This document shows, piece by piece, positions 53,071-62,594 of a DNA stretch of 64,000 nucleotides. The notes beneath the pieces are model-generated. The model searched no databases. It was not told where the DNA came from and saw only the letters and a program-made list of their open reading frames with translations. The DNA lies in the NCBI GenBank assembly GCA_031376425.1, contig JANMDR010000180.1:1-64000 (forward strand). The letters run 5' to 3'. The position numbers and the translations under genes are program-made. Origin of the DNA: JANMDR01 sp031376425 (GTDB lineage: Bacteria; Pseudomonadota; Gammaproteobacteria; Burkholderiales; Usitatibacteraceae). Position 1 is the stretch's first letter, and every line of letters begins with the position of its first letter.

Positions 53071-55464
53071 CTACCGTGGCCAAACATAACCGGTAACCCC
53101 AGGTGGATTGCCGGCCGCGCCTTCCCCTAACCAAACGCCGGAGGAGGTGAGTACATTGAACTCATTAGCGTCAACAGTCCAATGGTGGATTGCTGTACCA
53201 GTGAGCACCATGCGATAAAGGGGCACCGTACCAGCAACGCCTGCGCGTAAGAAAATATAGCTGTCAATACCGTCGTCTCCCACATTGGTAGTGTCGGCAC
53301 GCAAGGCGTTGTACTCATTGGCATCGGTAGTCCAGAAGTGCTGACGAATACCACGAAGATACAAACGGTAGTACGGTACCGTAACTTGATTGTCCCGCAT
53401 TAACGCACTTCGATAAACTCTATGGTCCACGCCCTCCGCTAAATATATAGTTGGCGAGCGGATGGTGAGAACGTTATATTCGTTTTCGTCGGTTGTAAAT
53501 AAATGCCCGAGTGTGGATGAAATATAAATACGAAAACGCTTAACTGGTGCAATCGTGGCATTTTCCACTGTAAATATGCCGGTAACACCGCCGATTACCA
53601 AATTAGCTTTTGCGCTAGCGCCATCATTTGCATTTGCCGTCAAGCGGACGCAAACTCGGGCACCATTGGTAATGGTCGTAGGCGCAGTCGTAAACGTAGA
53701 GTCACACCCAACTGAGAATGCTGCCGTTGTGCTAGCAGGTGCGTCGATGCTGATTGGCGCTGGACTATTGATACCGCTGACCGTGATGGCGTTGGAGATA
53801 AGCGTCGCACCAGCCATTGCACCTGAGATCGTGGTGAAACCAAAGGCATCGGGTGTGGTGTCTGGGATAAAACTCAGCGTCGTCGCGCTAAACGTTGCGG
53901 AAACGCCACCTATAGTAAGCGTAGCAGTTACGGTGGTGTTATTTAAGCCGCTAGTGGTCTGCCGTACACACACCGATTCGCCGTTGTTGATTGAACTCGT
54001 CGTGCTTGTAAAAACGCCATTGCAGCCAATCGAGTAGGCACTACCAACACCGTTGATACTAATTGTCGTAGAAGTGTTGATACCAGTAACTGTGATGACA
54101 TTCGATGTAGCAGCAACACTTAGAGTAAGACCACTTTGCGGAATAAAACTAAAATTATCTGGCGTAGTGTCAGGAATGGGGGGGGCAGTAGTGACCGTGT
54201 GGGTAAGCGCTTGGCTTGGTATGGCAGAGGCATCGGTGGTGGCTGCGAAATTATTGGCATTGCCAGCAAATTGCGCCGTAATTATTCGCGTGCCCCGAGC
54301 CAGAGCTGAAGTAGTGCACGTTGCACGATAAGCGCTGGCATCATCGATTGGTGCGAAAACGACGGGTCTGTTTTCGCAACCACTGATGCTCGCGCCATCG
54401 GAAAAAAAACTAAGAACGGCGGAATCGACCGTGCCAACAGCGCCGCGCAAGGTCGCCGCAAAAGTAACAGGCGTATTTTCTACGCTGGATGTTGGTGTGG
54501 GCATTGCCAATACAGGGGTGGTAACACCAAGAACACCGGATATTGTTAGGGTAGGACGTTGCGCGACAAACGTGAAGGTGACGGAACAGTTCTCTGTGAA
54601 CGGTGCAATCACATAGACACTATTATTGCCGCCCGGGGGAATACCACCCATGTTTACGAAAGCGCCCCCGCAGGTACCGCCTACTTGCGCCAAATACCCA
54701 GGATTAGGACTGATCCTAAACTCAGTTTTATCTTCAAGTAAAACCAGAATCCGCCCAAACGGGGTGATAGAGCCGTTGGCTGCACCGATAATGGATGCTG
54801 TAACCTTCGTCACTGGTGTCGCAGTAAAACTCTGATTTACTGGCGCTGCAGCGGCATACGTAGTATTACTTGCCTGATTGGCTTGAATGGTGCAAACGCC
54901 AGCATTAATTAGCGTAACGGTTGAACCGTTCACCCCCCCTGTTGTACAAACACTCAGGGTTAATGAAGTAAATGTAATCGGACTGGTCGCATTGATGCCC
55001 GTTGCTGAGCTTGTTGCAGTGACTTCGAAAGGAGGATCGTCCGCAATTTTGGTGCTCAGCGCCCCAAATGTGATGGTTTGGCCAAGTTTGATGAAAAACG
55101 CCTGTGTGACAGTGGGTGCTGCTAAAAAAGTCACGCCCAAGCCCGCTTGGTTGGCGGCAATAGAGCAGAACCCCAAGCCCACAGGTGTGATAGTGGCACC
55201 ATTGGCGCCAGTCGCCGTGCACACAGCAGGTGTGTTGGAAATGAAAGTGACTGGATTGCCAGAACCGCCCCCGGTTGCGATGGCGGTGAAAGCTGGGTCA
55301 GTCAGGGCAATGTCAGACGGTGTTGTAAAGGTAATGCTCTGAGGGGCTGGTACCGCAAATACCGGTGTAGCCAACGTCAGATTAAAAGAGAATATTAACC
55401 CCACGCAGATTCGTGAAAAAAGCGTGGTAGATGACGAAGGGAATGGTGTAAATTTTGCGTACAT
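53071..55464 (-). CDS. Exported Ig-like and DUF5648 protein
   Basis: A 797-residue protein with a signal peptide (cleavage near ATPVFA at about 37). Two Ig-like repeats follow (residues about 40-215; SGNPVTFISNTPAVC and TYAAAAPVNQSF) of the same type as in the protein at 26237. Next come a Cys-containing segment (about 215-300), a Big-3-like domain, and two repeats beginning PDTTPD(N/A)F. The C-terminal DUF5648 domain (about 650-797) has RQHFWTTDANEYNAL and HHWTVDANEFNVL. GGAG precedes the ATG by six bases. It is likely cell-surface or secreted; no catalytic motif is seen. Confidence 0.85.
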   Translation of the reverse strand: MYAKFTPFPSSSTTLFSRICVGLIFSFNLTLATPVFAVPAPQSITFTTPSDIALTDPAFTAIATGGGSGNPVTFISNTPAVCTATGANGATITPVGLGFCSIAANQAGLGVTFLAAPTVTQAFFIKLGQTITFGALSTKIADDPPFEVTATSSATGINATSPITFTSLTLSVCTTGGVNGSTVTLINAGVCTIQANQASNTTYAAAAPVNQSFTATPVTKVTASIIGAANGSITPFGRILVLLEDKTEFRISPNPGYLAQVGGTCGGAFVNMGGIPPGGNNSVYVIAPFTENCSVTFTFVAQRPTLTISGVLGVTTPVLAMPTPTSSVENTPVTFAATLRGAVGTVDSAVLSFFSDGASISGCENRPVVFAPIDDASAYRATCTTSALARGTRIITAQFAGNANNFAATTDASAIPSQALTHTVTTAPPIPDTTPDNFSFIPQSGLTLSVAATSNVITVTGINTSTTISINGVGSAYSIGCNGVFTSTTSSINNGESVCVRQTTSGLNNTTVTATLTIGGVSATFSATTLSFIPDTTPDAFGFTTISGAMAGATLISNAITVSGINSPAPISIDAPASTTAAFSVGCDSTFTTAPTTITNGARVCVRLTANANDGASAKANLVIGGVTGIFTVENATIAPVKRFRIYISSTLGHLFTTDENEYNVLTIRSPTIYLAEGVDHRVYRSALMRDNQVTVPYYRLYLRGIRQHFWTTDANEYNALRADTTNVGDDGIDSYIFLRAGVAGTVPLYRMVLTGTAIHHWTVDANEFNVLTSSGVWLGEGAAGNPPGVTGYVWPR

Positions 55465-55571
55465 AAAGTCTCCAGCATAACAATTGAGTATTAATAATAT
55501 GTTAGACGATATTTAGCTAGAAAGTTCACGAAATTTAAAACAATTTTTGCGCCGAAATGCCCGTGGGGTAT

Positions 55572-56837
55572 CTACCTTACCGGCATCATCCTAACCACCT
55601 TTACCATTCGATCCTGCGTTTGCAAAATTTCTACTGCGATTCCGCCAATTTTCACTGATGTTCCCGGCTCTGGAATATCTTCTAGCTGCTCAATCAAAAT
55701 GCCGTTAATGGTTTTTGGCCCATCTAAGGGAAATTTAAAACCAAGTTTGCGATTTAACATTCTTAGCGGGCAACCACCCTCAACGATGACGCTGCCGTCC
55801 GGCTGATGTTTATAAAGGCCGCCCACGCTCGGGCTTTGACTAGTGAATTCACCCACTATTTCTTCCAAAATATCCTGTAAGGTGACTAACCCCAAAAGTT
55901 CTCCGTATTCATCTACTACGAGTGCCATACCGCGCTGTTTCTCTTGAAATTGGGTTAACTGCGCTAACAACGGCGTGCCTTCTGGAACAAAATAGGGCTC
56001 CCGCACAATTTCGCGCAGCATTTCCTTTGTGAGCGGTTCACGCCGCGATGCGCTTAACACTTTGCGCATGTGCACAATACCCACCACATTACGCAAATCG
56101 TCTTCATAAACCACTAAACGGGTATGGTGCGATGTTGCTAAGGTATTGCGAATATCTTCAATTTTATCGCATAAATTTATACCGTCGATTTGGGATCGAG
56201 ACGTCATCGTGTCGTCGATAGTCATGTTCTCCAGATCGAACAAATTCACCATAATATTGTGATGTTGCTTCGGGATGAGTTGCCCGCCTTCGAGCACGAG
56301 GGTGCGTAGTTCTGGCATAGTGAGCGGCGCTGCGGCATCGGAAACTGGTTTAATGCGTGCCAGCTTTAAAATTCCAGCGATCAGCACATTGATAAACCAC
56401 ATCAAAGGCTTGGTAATTTTAATTAAACCGGTGAGCGGATACGCCGCAATGAGAGCTATTTTTTCGGTGTAGGTGGCTCCCAAAACTTTCGGCAAAATCT
56501 CTGCAAAAATTAAGATGCAGAAAGAGGCTACTGCGGTAGCAATACCCAATACCAGTTGACCCTCACCCAACAGACGCCGGCAAAACTCGGCGACTAAAAT
56601 AGTGGTCGCAGAATTAATGACAGTATTGCCTGCCAAAATAAAGCTCAGCAATTCTTCTGTGTGCTCCAGCAATGCGCTGGCAAGCCGCGCGCCACGGCTG
56701 CCTTCCTTAACTAAGTGGTTAAGCCGATATCGGTTCAACGACATCATGCACGTTTCCGACATTGAAAAAAATCCGGAACACAGCAGCAAAAAACAGAGTA
56801 CGCAGAACAATACCCAAAGCGGAATATGGTCGGTCAT
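55572..56837 (-). CDS. CNNM/CorB-type membrane protein with CBS and CorC domains
   Basis: A 421-residue protein of the CorB/YfjD family. The N-terminal DUF21 domain (about 1-190) has four hydrophobic segments and GFFSMSETCMMSLNRYRL. A CBS pair (about 205-325) follows, with DEYGELLGLVTLQDILEEIVGE. The C-terminal transporter-associated CorC_HlyC domain (about 335-421) ends it. Such proteins take part in magnesium and cobalt efflux or homeostasis. It follows ypjD directly (stop and start are adjacent), an order conserved next to ffh in many proteobacteria. Confidence 0.92.
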   Translation of the reverse strand: MTDHIPLWVLFCVLCFLLLCSGFFSMSETCMMSLNRYRLNHLVKEGSRGARLASALLEHTEELLSFILAGNTVINSATTILVAEFCRRLLGEGQLVLGIATAVASFCILIFAEILPKVLGATYTEKIALIAAYPLTGLIKITKPLMWFINVLIAGILKLARIKPVSDAAAPLTMPELRTLVLEGGQLIPKQHHNIMVNLFDLENMTIDDTMTSRSQIDGINLCDKIEDIRNTLATSHHTRLVVYEDDLRNVVGIVHMRKVLSASRREPLTKEMLREIVREPYFVPEGTPLLAQLTQFQEKQRGMALVVDEYGELLGLVTLQDILEEIVGEFTSQSPSVGGLYKHQPDGSVIVEGGCPLRMLNRKLGFKFPLDGPKTINGILIEQLEDIPEPGTSVKIGGIAVEILQTQDRMVKVVRMMPVR

Positions 56838-57671
56838 TTAGTATGGGGAAGTCATCATGACTTCAAGTAAAAATTTACTACCAAGATACGACAGCACTAA
56901 AAACCCAAAACCCAACAAGGTAAAGCGTACTGCTCGCATGCCGCGCCAACCAAAACGCACGCGCCCAAATAGCAAGGTCGCAAAAACCATCCATGACAGC
57001 AGCGCAAAAATATTTTTATTGCTTAGCTTAAATGGTTGCCCAAATAAGGCCTCCGAAAATGCAAAACCAGAAATTACCGTAAGCGTGAGCAGCGCAAAGG
57101 CACCCCAGAGCAGCCCGAATAATAAGCCTTCCAAGCGCATTAGTGGGGGCAGTACGGCCATTAAATCGGCGTGTTTGCCGCTGTGCAAGGCTTGCTCGCT
57201 CGTTGCCATTAATAGCGCATGGAAGCTGGCAATGGTAAATAACACATAGCCCAATAAGGCCACAAAAATATGTAGTTGCAATAACCACGAGCGCGGCTGT
57301 GCACCTGCTGGTTCAACAAAAAACAATACCGGCAGCGCCGCAAATATTAATGCCACAGGGGCAACCGCGCGCGCCAATAGTTGTTCAATATGGAGGCCGC
57401 GACCCCATAAAAAATAAATAAGCATAATTAGCCCAGCCAACAAGGCACCTGCCATTGAAAACGACAAATCAATATAACCTAAGCCCAGCCAAACGAGACC
57501 CAAACCAGCAAAATGACAGGCGATGGCGCTAGCCAACAAGCTTACCCAAGGCGTTGCAAGCGTGTTTGCACTTGCGGCCAGTAAGGGCGACCGCCAAGCA
57601 AACGCAGCCGCAGCCGCATAAAGCAAAATTGCGGCACTGAATGCGATGGTGCTGAAAGATAAAACCGACAT
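56838..57671 (-). CDS. ypjD: Cytochrome c assembly family membrane protein YpjD
   Basis: A 277-residue inner-membrane protein with about eight spans, of the CcmC/CcsA-like family (PF01578). The core region holds LLQLHIFVALLGYVLFTIAS (about 128-147), where His is a likely haem ligand. A later LSNKNIFALLSWMVFATLLF completes the family pattern. Its role is not established. It is divergent from ffh and directly precedes the CorB-type gene, with no gap. Confidence 0.88.
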   Translation of the reverse strand: MSVLSFSTIAFSAAILLYAAAAAFAWRSPLLAASANTLATPWVSLLASAIACHFAGLGLVWLGLGYIDLSFSMAGALLAGLIMLIYFLWGRGLHIEQLLARAVAPVALIFAALPVLFFVEPAGAQPRSWLLQLHIFVALLGYVLFTIASFHALLMATSEQALHSGKHADLMAVLPPLMRLEGLLFGLLWGAFALLTLTVISGFAFSEALFGQPFKLSNKNIFALLSWMVFATLLFGRVRFGWRGMRAVRFTLLGFGFLVLSYLGSKFLLEVMMTSPY

Positions 57672-57757
57672 TGCAGACCTATAAGCGAGGGAATCTGAGA
57701 GATAATATAGTTTACTGTAGAAGTATCCACCATACCAAAAGCGAATGCACCCTCATC

Positions 57758-59122
57758 ATGTTAGATAATCTTACCAACCGTTTAAATGGCATTGTAAAAA
57801 CGCTACGGGGTCAGTCGCGATTAAGCGAAGATAATATTGCCGACGCCCTACGCGAAGTACGCATGGCGCTGTTAGAGGCGGATGTCGGCTTGCCAGTGGT
57901 GAAGGATTTCATCGCTAAAATAAAAGAAAAAGCGCTTGGTGCCGAAGTGTTGCAAAGCCTAACGCCAGGGCAGGCCTTAGTTGGCGTGGTGCATCGCGAA
58001 CTTATCACCCTGATTGGCGGGGATGATCCATCACAACAAGAGCTAAACTTTGCCACCCAGCCGCCGGCTATTATTTTGATGGCAGGCCTGCAGGGCGCTG
58101 GTAAAACCACCACGGTAGGTAAGCTAGCGAAGTTTTTGCGCGAACGGCACAAAAAGAAAGTATTGGTAGTCAGTGCTGACGTCTACCGTCCAGCGGCAAT
58201 AGCGCAGTTGCAAACTGTGGGTGCGCAAGTTGGTGTTGAAGTCTTTCCATCCGATGCCTCGCAAAAGCCAGTAGATATTGCCCTTGCCGCCAAGCAGTGG
58301 GCTAAAACCCACTTTCATGATGTTCTGATTGTGGATACCGCTGGCCGGTTGGGCATTGATGAAGCCATGATGGCCGAATTAAAAGCAGTGCATGCTGCTA
58401 TTAACCCAATCGAAACCTTGTTTGTAGTTGACGCTATGCAGGGTCAAGATGCGGTAAACGTCGCCAAAGCGTTTAATGATGCCTTGCCGCTCACCGGCGT
58501 CGTGCTAACTAAGTTAGACGGTGATTCCCGAGGTGGTGCCGCCCTATCAGTGCGGCAAACTACAGGCAAACCGATTAAGTTTGCTGGCGTATCGGAAAAA
58601 ATGGACGGCCTTGAGCCGTTTCACGCAGAACGCATGGCTTCCCGCGTGTTGGGTATGGGTGATGTGCTCTCGCTTATTGAGTCCGCACAGCAAAATGTGG
58701 ATGTGGAAGAAGCGAAAAAACTCGCTGAAAAGTTTAAAAAAGGCCAAGGATTTGATCTCGAAGACTTCAAACTACAGCTCCAGCAGATGCAAAAAATGGG
58801 CGGCATGTCCGCTTTGATGGATAAACTTCCGGCGCAACTTTCTCAAGCCGCGCAAGGCTCGCCGGAGTTGCAAGAAAAACAGTTGCGTCGCACCGAAGGC
58901 ATTATTAATTCAATGACTCCCCTTGAACGACGCAAGCCCGAACTCATCAAAGCCACTCGCAAGCGCCGCATTGCTGCCGGTTCTGGCGTGCCCGTGCAAG
59001 AAGTAAATCGCCTTCTCACCCAGTTTGAGCAAATGCAGAAGATGATGAAAATGATGAAAGGCGGCGGGATGGCAAAGATGATCCGTTCTATGAAGGGCAA
59101 GATGCCTGGAGTGCGCGGCTAG
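57758..59122 (+). CDS. ffh: Signal recognition particle protein Ffh
   Basis: The GTPase of the signal recognition particle, which targets inner-membrane proteins cotranslationally. The start is ATG 57758 (MLDNLTNRLNGIVKTLRGQS); the open frame back to 57671 overlaps the ypjD start region and is not family-like. The 454 residues have the N domain, G domain (GLQGAGKTTTVGKLAKFL, DTAGRLGIDEAMM, TKLDGDSRGGAALSV) and the Met-rich M domain (FEQMQKMMKMMKGGGMAKM). The -10-like TAATAT at 57703 may serve it. Confidence 0.97.
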   Translation: MLDNLTNRLNGIVKTLRGQSRLSEDNIADALREVRMALLEADVGLPVVKDFIAKIKEKALGAEVLQSLTPGQALVGVVHRELITLIGGDDPSQQELNFATQPPAIILMAGLQGAGKTTTVGKLAKFLRERHKKKVLVVSADVYRPAAIAQLQTVGAQVGVEVFPSDASQKPVDIALAAKQWAKTHFHDVLIVDTAGRLGIDEAMMAELKAVHAAINPIETLFVVDAMQGQDAVNVAKAFNDALPLTGVVLTKLDGDSRGGAALSVRQTTGKPIKFAGVSEKMDGLEPFHAERMASRVLGMGDVLSLIESAQQNVDVEEAKKLAEKFKKGQGFDLEDFKLQLQQMQKMGGMSALMDKLPAQLSQAAQGSPELQEKQLRRTEGIINSMTPLERRKPELIKATRKRRIAAGSGVPVQEVNRLLTQFEQMQKMMKMMKGGGMAKMIRSMKGKMPGVRG

Positions 59123-59243
59123 CTAAATACGTGGAAGTGCCCTGTTTTAGAGCGTCTTCAGCCTATTAAAAACTATAAAACTATAGCTATGGGTCTTGTT
59201 GGCGCTCGCATACGCAAGCCGTAACGCTAAATGACTGAAAACA

Positions 59244-59273
59244 TTGCAGTTTTTAGCTAATTCAAGTTATAAT
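59244..59273 (+). promoter_or_regulatory. Promoter of the rpsP operon
   Basis: TTGCAG (59244-59249), an 18-base spacer, then TATAAT (59268-59273). Transcription would start near 59280, about 110 bases before rpsP. Just before the rpsP ribosome-binding site is a small hairpin (59365-59370 CCGGTT with 59374-59379 AACCGG). The rest of 59123-59392 shows no gene. Confidence 0.7.
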
Positions 59274-59392
59274 TATCGGCTTCGTGTCTTGCATGCATTT
59301 CAACTTGCGGTGGGATAGGGTGGTTAAAGTAGCGCAAATTGGTTGTTGCTACATTTTATTGTTACCGGTTTTCAACCGGATTGGAGATAATT

Positions 59393-59650
59393 ATGGTTGT
59401 TGTGCGCATGAGTCGTGGTGGTTCTAAGGGTCGTCCATTTTTCAATATCGTAGTAGCTGATTCTCGCTGCCGCCGTGATGGCCGCTTTATTGAGCGCATT
59501 GGTTTTTATAACCCTGTTGCTCCAGAAGGTACTGAAAAACTGCGTATCGCCATGGATCGTCTTAGCTATTGGGTAGGTCAAGGCGCTCAGCCTTCCGATT
59601 TAGTAGCGCGCTTGGCTAAAACCGTCAAAGTGGTTCCTGCTGCTGCGTAA
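59393..59650 (+). CDS. rpsP: 30S ribosomal protein S16
   Basis: A small-subunit protein needed for 30S assembly. The start is ATG 59393 (MVVVRMSRGGSKGRPFFNIV), preceded by GGAGA at 59382-59386; the frame extends to 59339 without family similarity. The 85 residues include FIERIGFYNPVA and RLSYWVGQGAQPSDLVARL. It is the first gene of rpsP-rimM-trmD-rplS. Confidence 0.97.
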   Translation: MVVVRMSRGGSKGRPFFNIVVADSRCRRDGRFIERIGFYNPVAPEGTEKLRIAMDRLSYWVGQGAQPSDLVARLAKTVKVVPAAA

Positions 59651-59720
59651 TTTTGCTTAAGTTGTTTGTGAAACTTTTGCATTAAATCTACGCCGCACGC
59701 TGTTTTTGTCATTCACCTAA

Positions 59721-60245
59721 ATGACTACCGATCTCGATGTTGTTGTCATGGCCCGCATTGCCGGGCCGTTTGGCATAAAGGGTTGGGTAAAGCTGCAAAC
59801 TTTTACTGATGCGCCAGATAGCCTTGATGCGTATGCGTCTTGGCTTATCCGTGACTCTAAATTGCCGACATCCGCCCCTTGGCGTGAGGTAGTTTTAGAA
59901 GATTTTGCGGTAAACGTAAAAGGAGTAGTGGCAAAGCTGGAAGGTTTTGATGACCGTACTGCGGTAGAAGGTTTTGTAAAGTTTGACGTGGCAATTCCGC
60001 GCGAAAGTTTGGTAGAAGCCGATGAGGGCGAGCATTTTTGGATTGATCTTATCGGTGCAAGTGTTGTGAATAGTGTGGGTGAAGCGCTTGGTGTGGTTGA
60101 TACCTTGATGGAAACTGGTGCAAATGATGTTTTGGTGGTGCAACATGCGGGTGGGCAAAGGCTTATCCCGTTTGTTGATGCGGTGATTGTAAAAGTGGAT
60201 CGCGAAGCGCGGCAGATTGTAGTGAATTGGGGCGTTGATTGGTAG
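59721..60245 (+). CDS. rimM: 16S rRNA processing protein RimM
   Basis: An assembly factor for the 30S head that binds S19. The 174 residues have the N-terminal RimM domain (VVMARIAGPFGIKGWVKLQT) and the C-terminal PRC-barrel (FWIDLIGASVVNSVGEALGV and VLVVQHAGGQRLIPFVD). Its last bases overlap the trmD start by seven bases, so translation of trmD is probably coupled to it. Confidence 0.95.
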   Translation: MTTDLDVVVMARIAGPFGIKGWVKLQTFTDAPDSLDAYASWLIRDSKLPTSAPWREVVLEDFAVNVKGVVAKLEGFDDRTAVEGFVKFDVAIPRESLVEADEGEHFWIDLIGASVVNSVGEALGVVDTLMETGANDVLVVQHAGGQRLIPFVDAVIVKVDREARQIVVNWGVDW

Positions 60246-61021
60246 CGTTTGACAACGACAACAATGGTACAGATAAGCTTTTAACCAAGCGTTATGACGT
60301 AATTACCCTGTTTCCTGAAATGTTTGATGCCATCGCCGATCACGGTATTACGCGGCGCGCCTTAGATAAAAAAGTTTGGGCTTTGCAGTGCTGGAATCCA
60401 CGTGATTTTGTGAATAATGTGCACCGTACTGTAGATGATCGCCCCTTCGGTGGCGGTCCTGGTATGGTGATGAAGGCGGAGCCTTTGTTTGCGGCGATTC
60501 AAGCGGCAAAAATGGCGCAGCAGCAGGCGGGTATTAGCAATACAAAAGTGGTGTATTTATCGCCGCAAGCTAGGCCGATTACCGATGCAGGTATTCGTCA
60601 ATTGGGTGGTGAAGCAGGTATCGTGTTTTTATGTGGGCGATATGAAGGTGTGGATGAGCGATTGATTGCATCGCAGGTGGATTTAGAAATTTCCATTGGT
60701 GATTACATTCTTTCAGGTGGTGAGTTGGCGGCTATGGTGGTAATTGATGCAATGGTGCGCTTGTTACCCGGCGTACTCAACGACAGTGCGTCGGCTATAG
60801 AAGATTCTTTTTCGCCAGCACGTCAAGGTTTGCTTGATCACCCGCACTACACACGACCTGAAGTATGGATGGATCAGGCGGTTCCGGAAGTATTGTTAGG
60901 TGGCAATCATAAACAGATTGCGCAATGGCGTGACGCGCAAGCAATAACGCGAACTACGTCAAGAAGGCCGGATTTATTGGTTAAGTTAAATGAGCCTGAT
61001 AAAATCAAACCGAATTTGTAG
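60239..61021 (+). CDS. trmD: tRNA (guanine-N1)-methyltransferase
   Basis: It makes m1G37 in tRNA using S-adenosylmethionine; essential for frame maintenance. The core starts at YDVITLFPEMFDAIADHGIT (about 19-38), with RPFGGGPGMVMK, YLSPQARPI, LCGRYEGVDERLI, IGDYILSGGELAAM and LDHPHYTRPEVW, and knotted SPOUT features. The only usable start upstream of the core is TTG at 60239, overlapping rimM by seven bases; there is no ATG or GTG in frame. It has 260 residues. Confidence 0.95.
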   Translation: MVAFDNDNNGTDKLLTKRYDVITLFPEMFDAIADHGITRRALDKKVWALQCWNPRDFVNNVHRTVDDRPFGGGPGMVMKAEPLFAAIQAAKMAQQQAGISNTKVVYLSPQARPITDAGIRQLGGEAGIVFLCGRYEGVDERLIASQVDLEISIGDYILSGGELAAMVVIDAMVRLLPGVLNDSASAIEDSFSPARQGLLDHPHYTRPEVWMDQAVPEVLLGGNHKQIAQWRDAQAITRTTSRRPDLLVKLNEPDKIKPNL

Positions 61022-61152
61022 TTCAGCAAGTGTTTTATAAAGCAGCAAAAGTAGTATCCAATAAACCACGCACATCAATCTTCGGATTGCTCTATGCGAA
61101 AGGCGCACGCAGCAAGTTTTTTGGCGTGGCCGCAAACTAGAAAGGATTCAAA

Positions 61153-61533
61153 ATGGATTTAATTGCAATTTTGGAAGCCGAAGAAATTAAACGGCTCAAC
61201 AAATCAATTCCTGATTTCGCTCCTGGCGATACAGTAGTTGTAAACGTAAACGTGATCGAAGGCGAACGTAAACGCGTACAGGCTTACGAAGGCGTCGTCA
61301 TCGCCAAGCGTAACCGTGGGCTAAATTCTAGCTTTATCGTCCGTAAGATTTCCTCTGGTGAAGGTGTTGAGCGTACATTCCAAACATACGCGCCAACATT
61401 GGCATCTATCGAAGTGAAGCGCCGTGGCGATGTGCGTCGCGCTAAGCTCTACTATCTACGTGATCGTTCAGGTAAATCTGCGCGTATTCGCGAAAAGCTT
61501 AATTACACAGCAACTCAAGACAAGGGCGAATAA
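61153..61533 (+). CDS. rplS: 50S ribosomal protein L19
   Basis: A large-subunit protein at the 30S-50S interface. The 126 residues include PDFAPGDTVVVNVNVIEG, RVQAYEGVVIAKRNRGLNSS and VERTFQTYAPTLASIEVKRR. AAAGGA precedes the ATG by about seven bases. It ends the rpsP operon; 131 bases separate it from trmD and a strong terminator follows. Confidence 0.98.
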   Translation: MDLIAILEAEEIKRLNKSIPDFAPGDTVVVNVNVIEGERKRVQAYEGVVIAKRNRGLNSSFIVRKISSGEGVERTFQTYAPTLASIEVKRRGDVRRAKLYYLRDRSGKSARIREKLNYTATQDKGE

Positions 61534-61563
61534 ATCGCTGCATCGCCTTGATGCTGTAGTAAA

Positions 61564-61597
61564 ACAAAAAAGCGCATCTTTGGATGCGCTTTTTTGT
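61564..61597. terminator. Terminator between rplS and the YpfJ-type gene
   Basis: A perfect 15-bp stem (61564-61578 ACAAAAAAGCGCATC with 61583-61597 GATGCGCTTTTTTGT), loop TTTG. Runs of six A and six T let it act on both strands; it closes rplS and faces the convergent gene ending at 61646. Confidence 0.93.
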
Positions 61598-61645
61598 TGT
61601 TCTTTGTCTATAAAATCTTTTCTAAAAACTAAGTCTGCGCTTGCA

Positions 61646-62536
61646 CTAGATACCCCTATTGCTAAAAGTATCGCAGCTTTGTACATTACCGGACTCGATC
61701 CCTGTTTTGAACCACTTTACGCGCTGCGCGGCGCTGCCGTGGGTGAAGCTATCAGGGGTTACATAGCCACGGCTTTGTTTTTGCAGCGTATCGTCACCAA
61801 TCGCTGTCGCCGCTTGAATCGCTTCCTCGGCATCACCTGGATCAAGCACGCGCTTGGTACGGTTGGCATGATTTGCCCACACGCCAGCGTAGCAATCGGC
61901 CTGCAGTTCAAGGCGCACCGAAAGCTTATTGAATTCGGTTTCGGATACCTTACCGCGCATCGCATCCACCTTGCCTGAAGTGCCTAGCAAGTGCTGCACA
62001 TGATGGCCGATTTCATGGGCGATGACATAGGCTTGGGCAAAATCTCCCGGTGCTTTGAAGCGGGTGCGTAGATCATCATAAAACTTTAAATCAATATAAA
62101 CCTTTTGATCGCCAGGGCAATAAAACGGGCCAGATGCAGTATTGCCCGTGCCGCATGCCGTGGCGGTAGCACCCCGAAATAGCACTAATTTGGGTGGGCG
62201 GTAGGTAGACCCGCCCTGCTTGAAAATATCGGTCCAAGCGGCTTCAGTGGTGTAGAGCACCTTCTTCACAAACACCACTTCAGCAGCCTCATCTGCAGTC
62301 TGGCGCACTGGCGCATTCGATGCGCCAGATTGCGTTACGGGCGCACTATTGCCTTGCAAGCCGCCGGCCATATTTAAAATTACAGAGGGATCAATCCCAA
62401 AAAAATAACTTGCCACAAGTGCAATGGCCACGGTGCCCAGCCCCACTTTGCCCACACCTATACCTCGTCCACCGCCGCCGGAATTACCGCGTCGATCCTC
62501 AACATTGCTACTTTCTTGCTCATTATCAAGTTTCAT
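61646..62536 (-). CDS. ypfJ: Neutral zinc metallopeptidase, YpfJ family
   Basis: A 296-residue membrane-anchored protein of PF04228. A Gly-rich N-terminus with RRGNSGGGGRGIG precedes one membrane span (about 33-55). The catalytic zinc motif is AYVIAHEIGHHVQHLLGTSG (HExxH at about 173-177), and the third ligand region is ELQADCYAGVWANH. The C-terminus has SFTHGSAAQRVKWFKTGIESG. The substrate is unknown. It converges on rplS through the shared terminator. Confidence 0.92.
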   Translation of the reverse strand: MKLDNEQESSNVEDRRGNSGGGGRGIGVGKVGLGTVAIALVASYFFGIDPSVILNMAGGLQGNSAPVTQSGASNAPVRQTADEAAEVVFVKKVLYTTEAAWTDIFKQGGSTYRPPKLVLFRGATATACGTGNTASGPFYCPGDQKVYIDLKFYDDLRTRFKAPGDFAQAYVIAHEIGHHVQHLLGTSGKVDAMRGKVSETEFNKLSVRLELQADCYAGVWANHANRTKRVLDPGDAEEAIQAATAIGDDTLQKQSRGYVTPDSFTHGSAAQRVKWFKTGIESGNVQSCDTFSNRGI

Positions 62537-62594
62537 ATTTTCCCCTCATCTATTTCGAATATGTAAAAATGCCTTCGTTTCTATTTTACGCAAC

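Noticed and set aside
61424..61978. A 184-codon + strand open frame spanning the rplS end and the metallopeptidase gene
   Set aside because: It runs through a strong terminator and over the HExxH-containing minus-strand gene; no similarity of its own.
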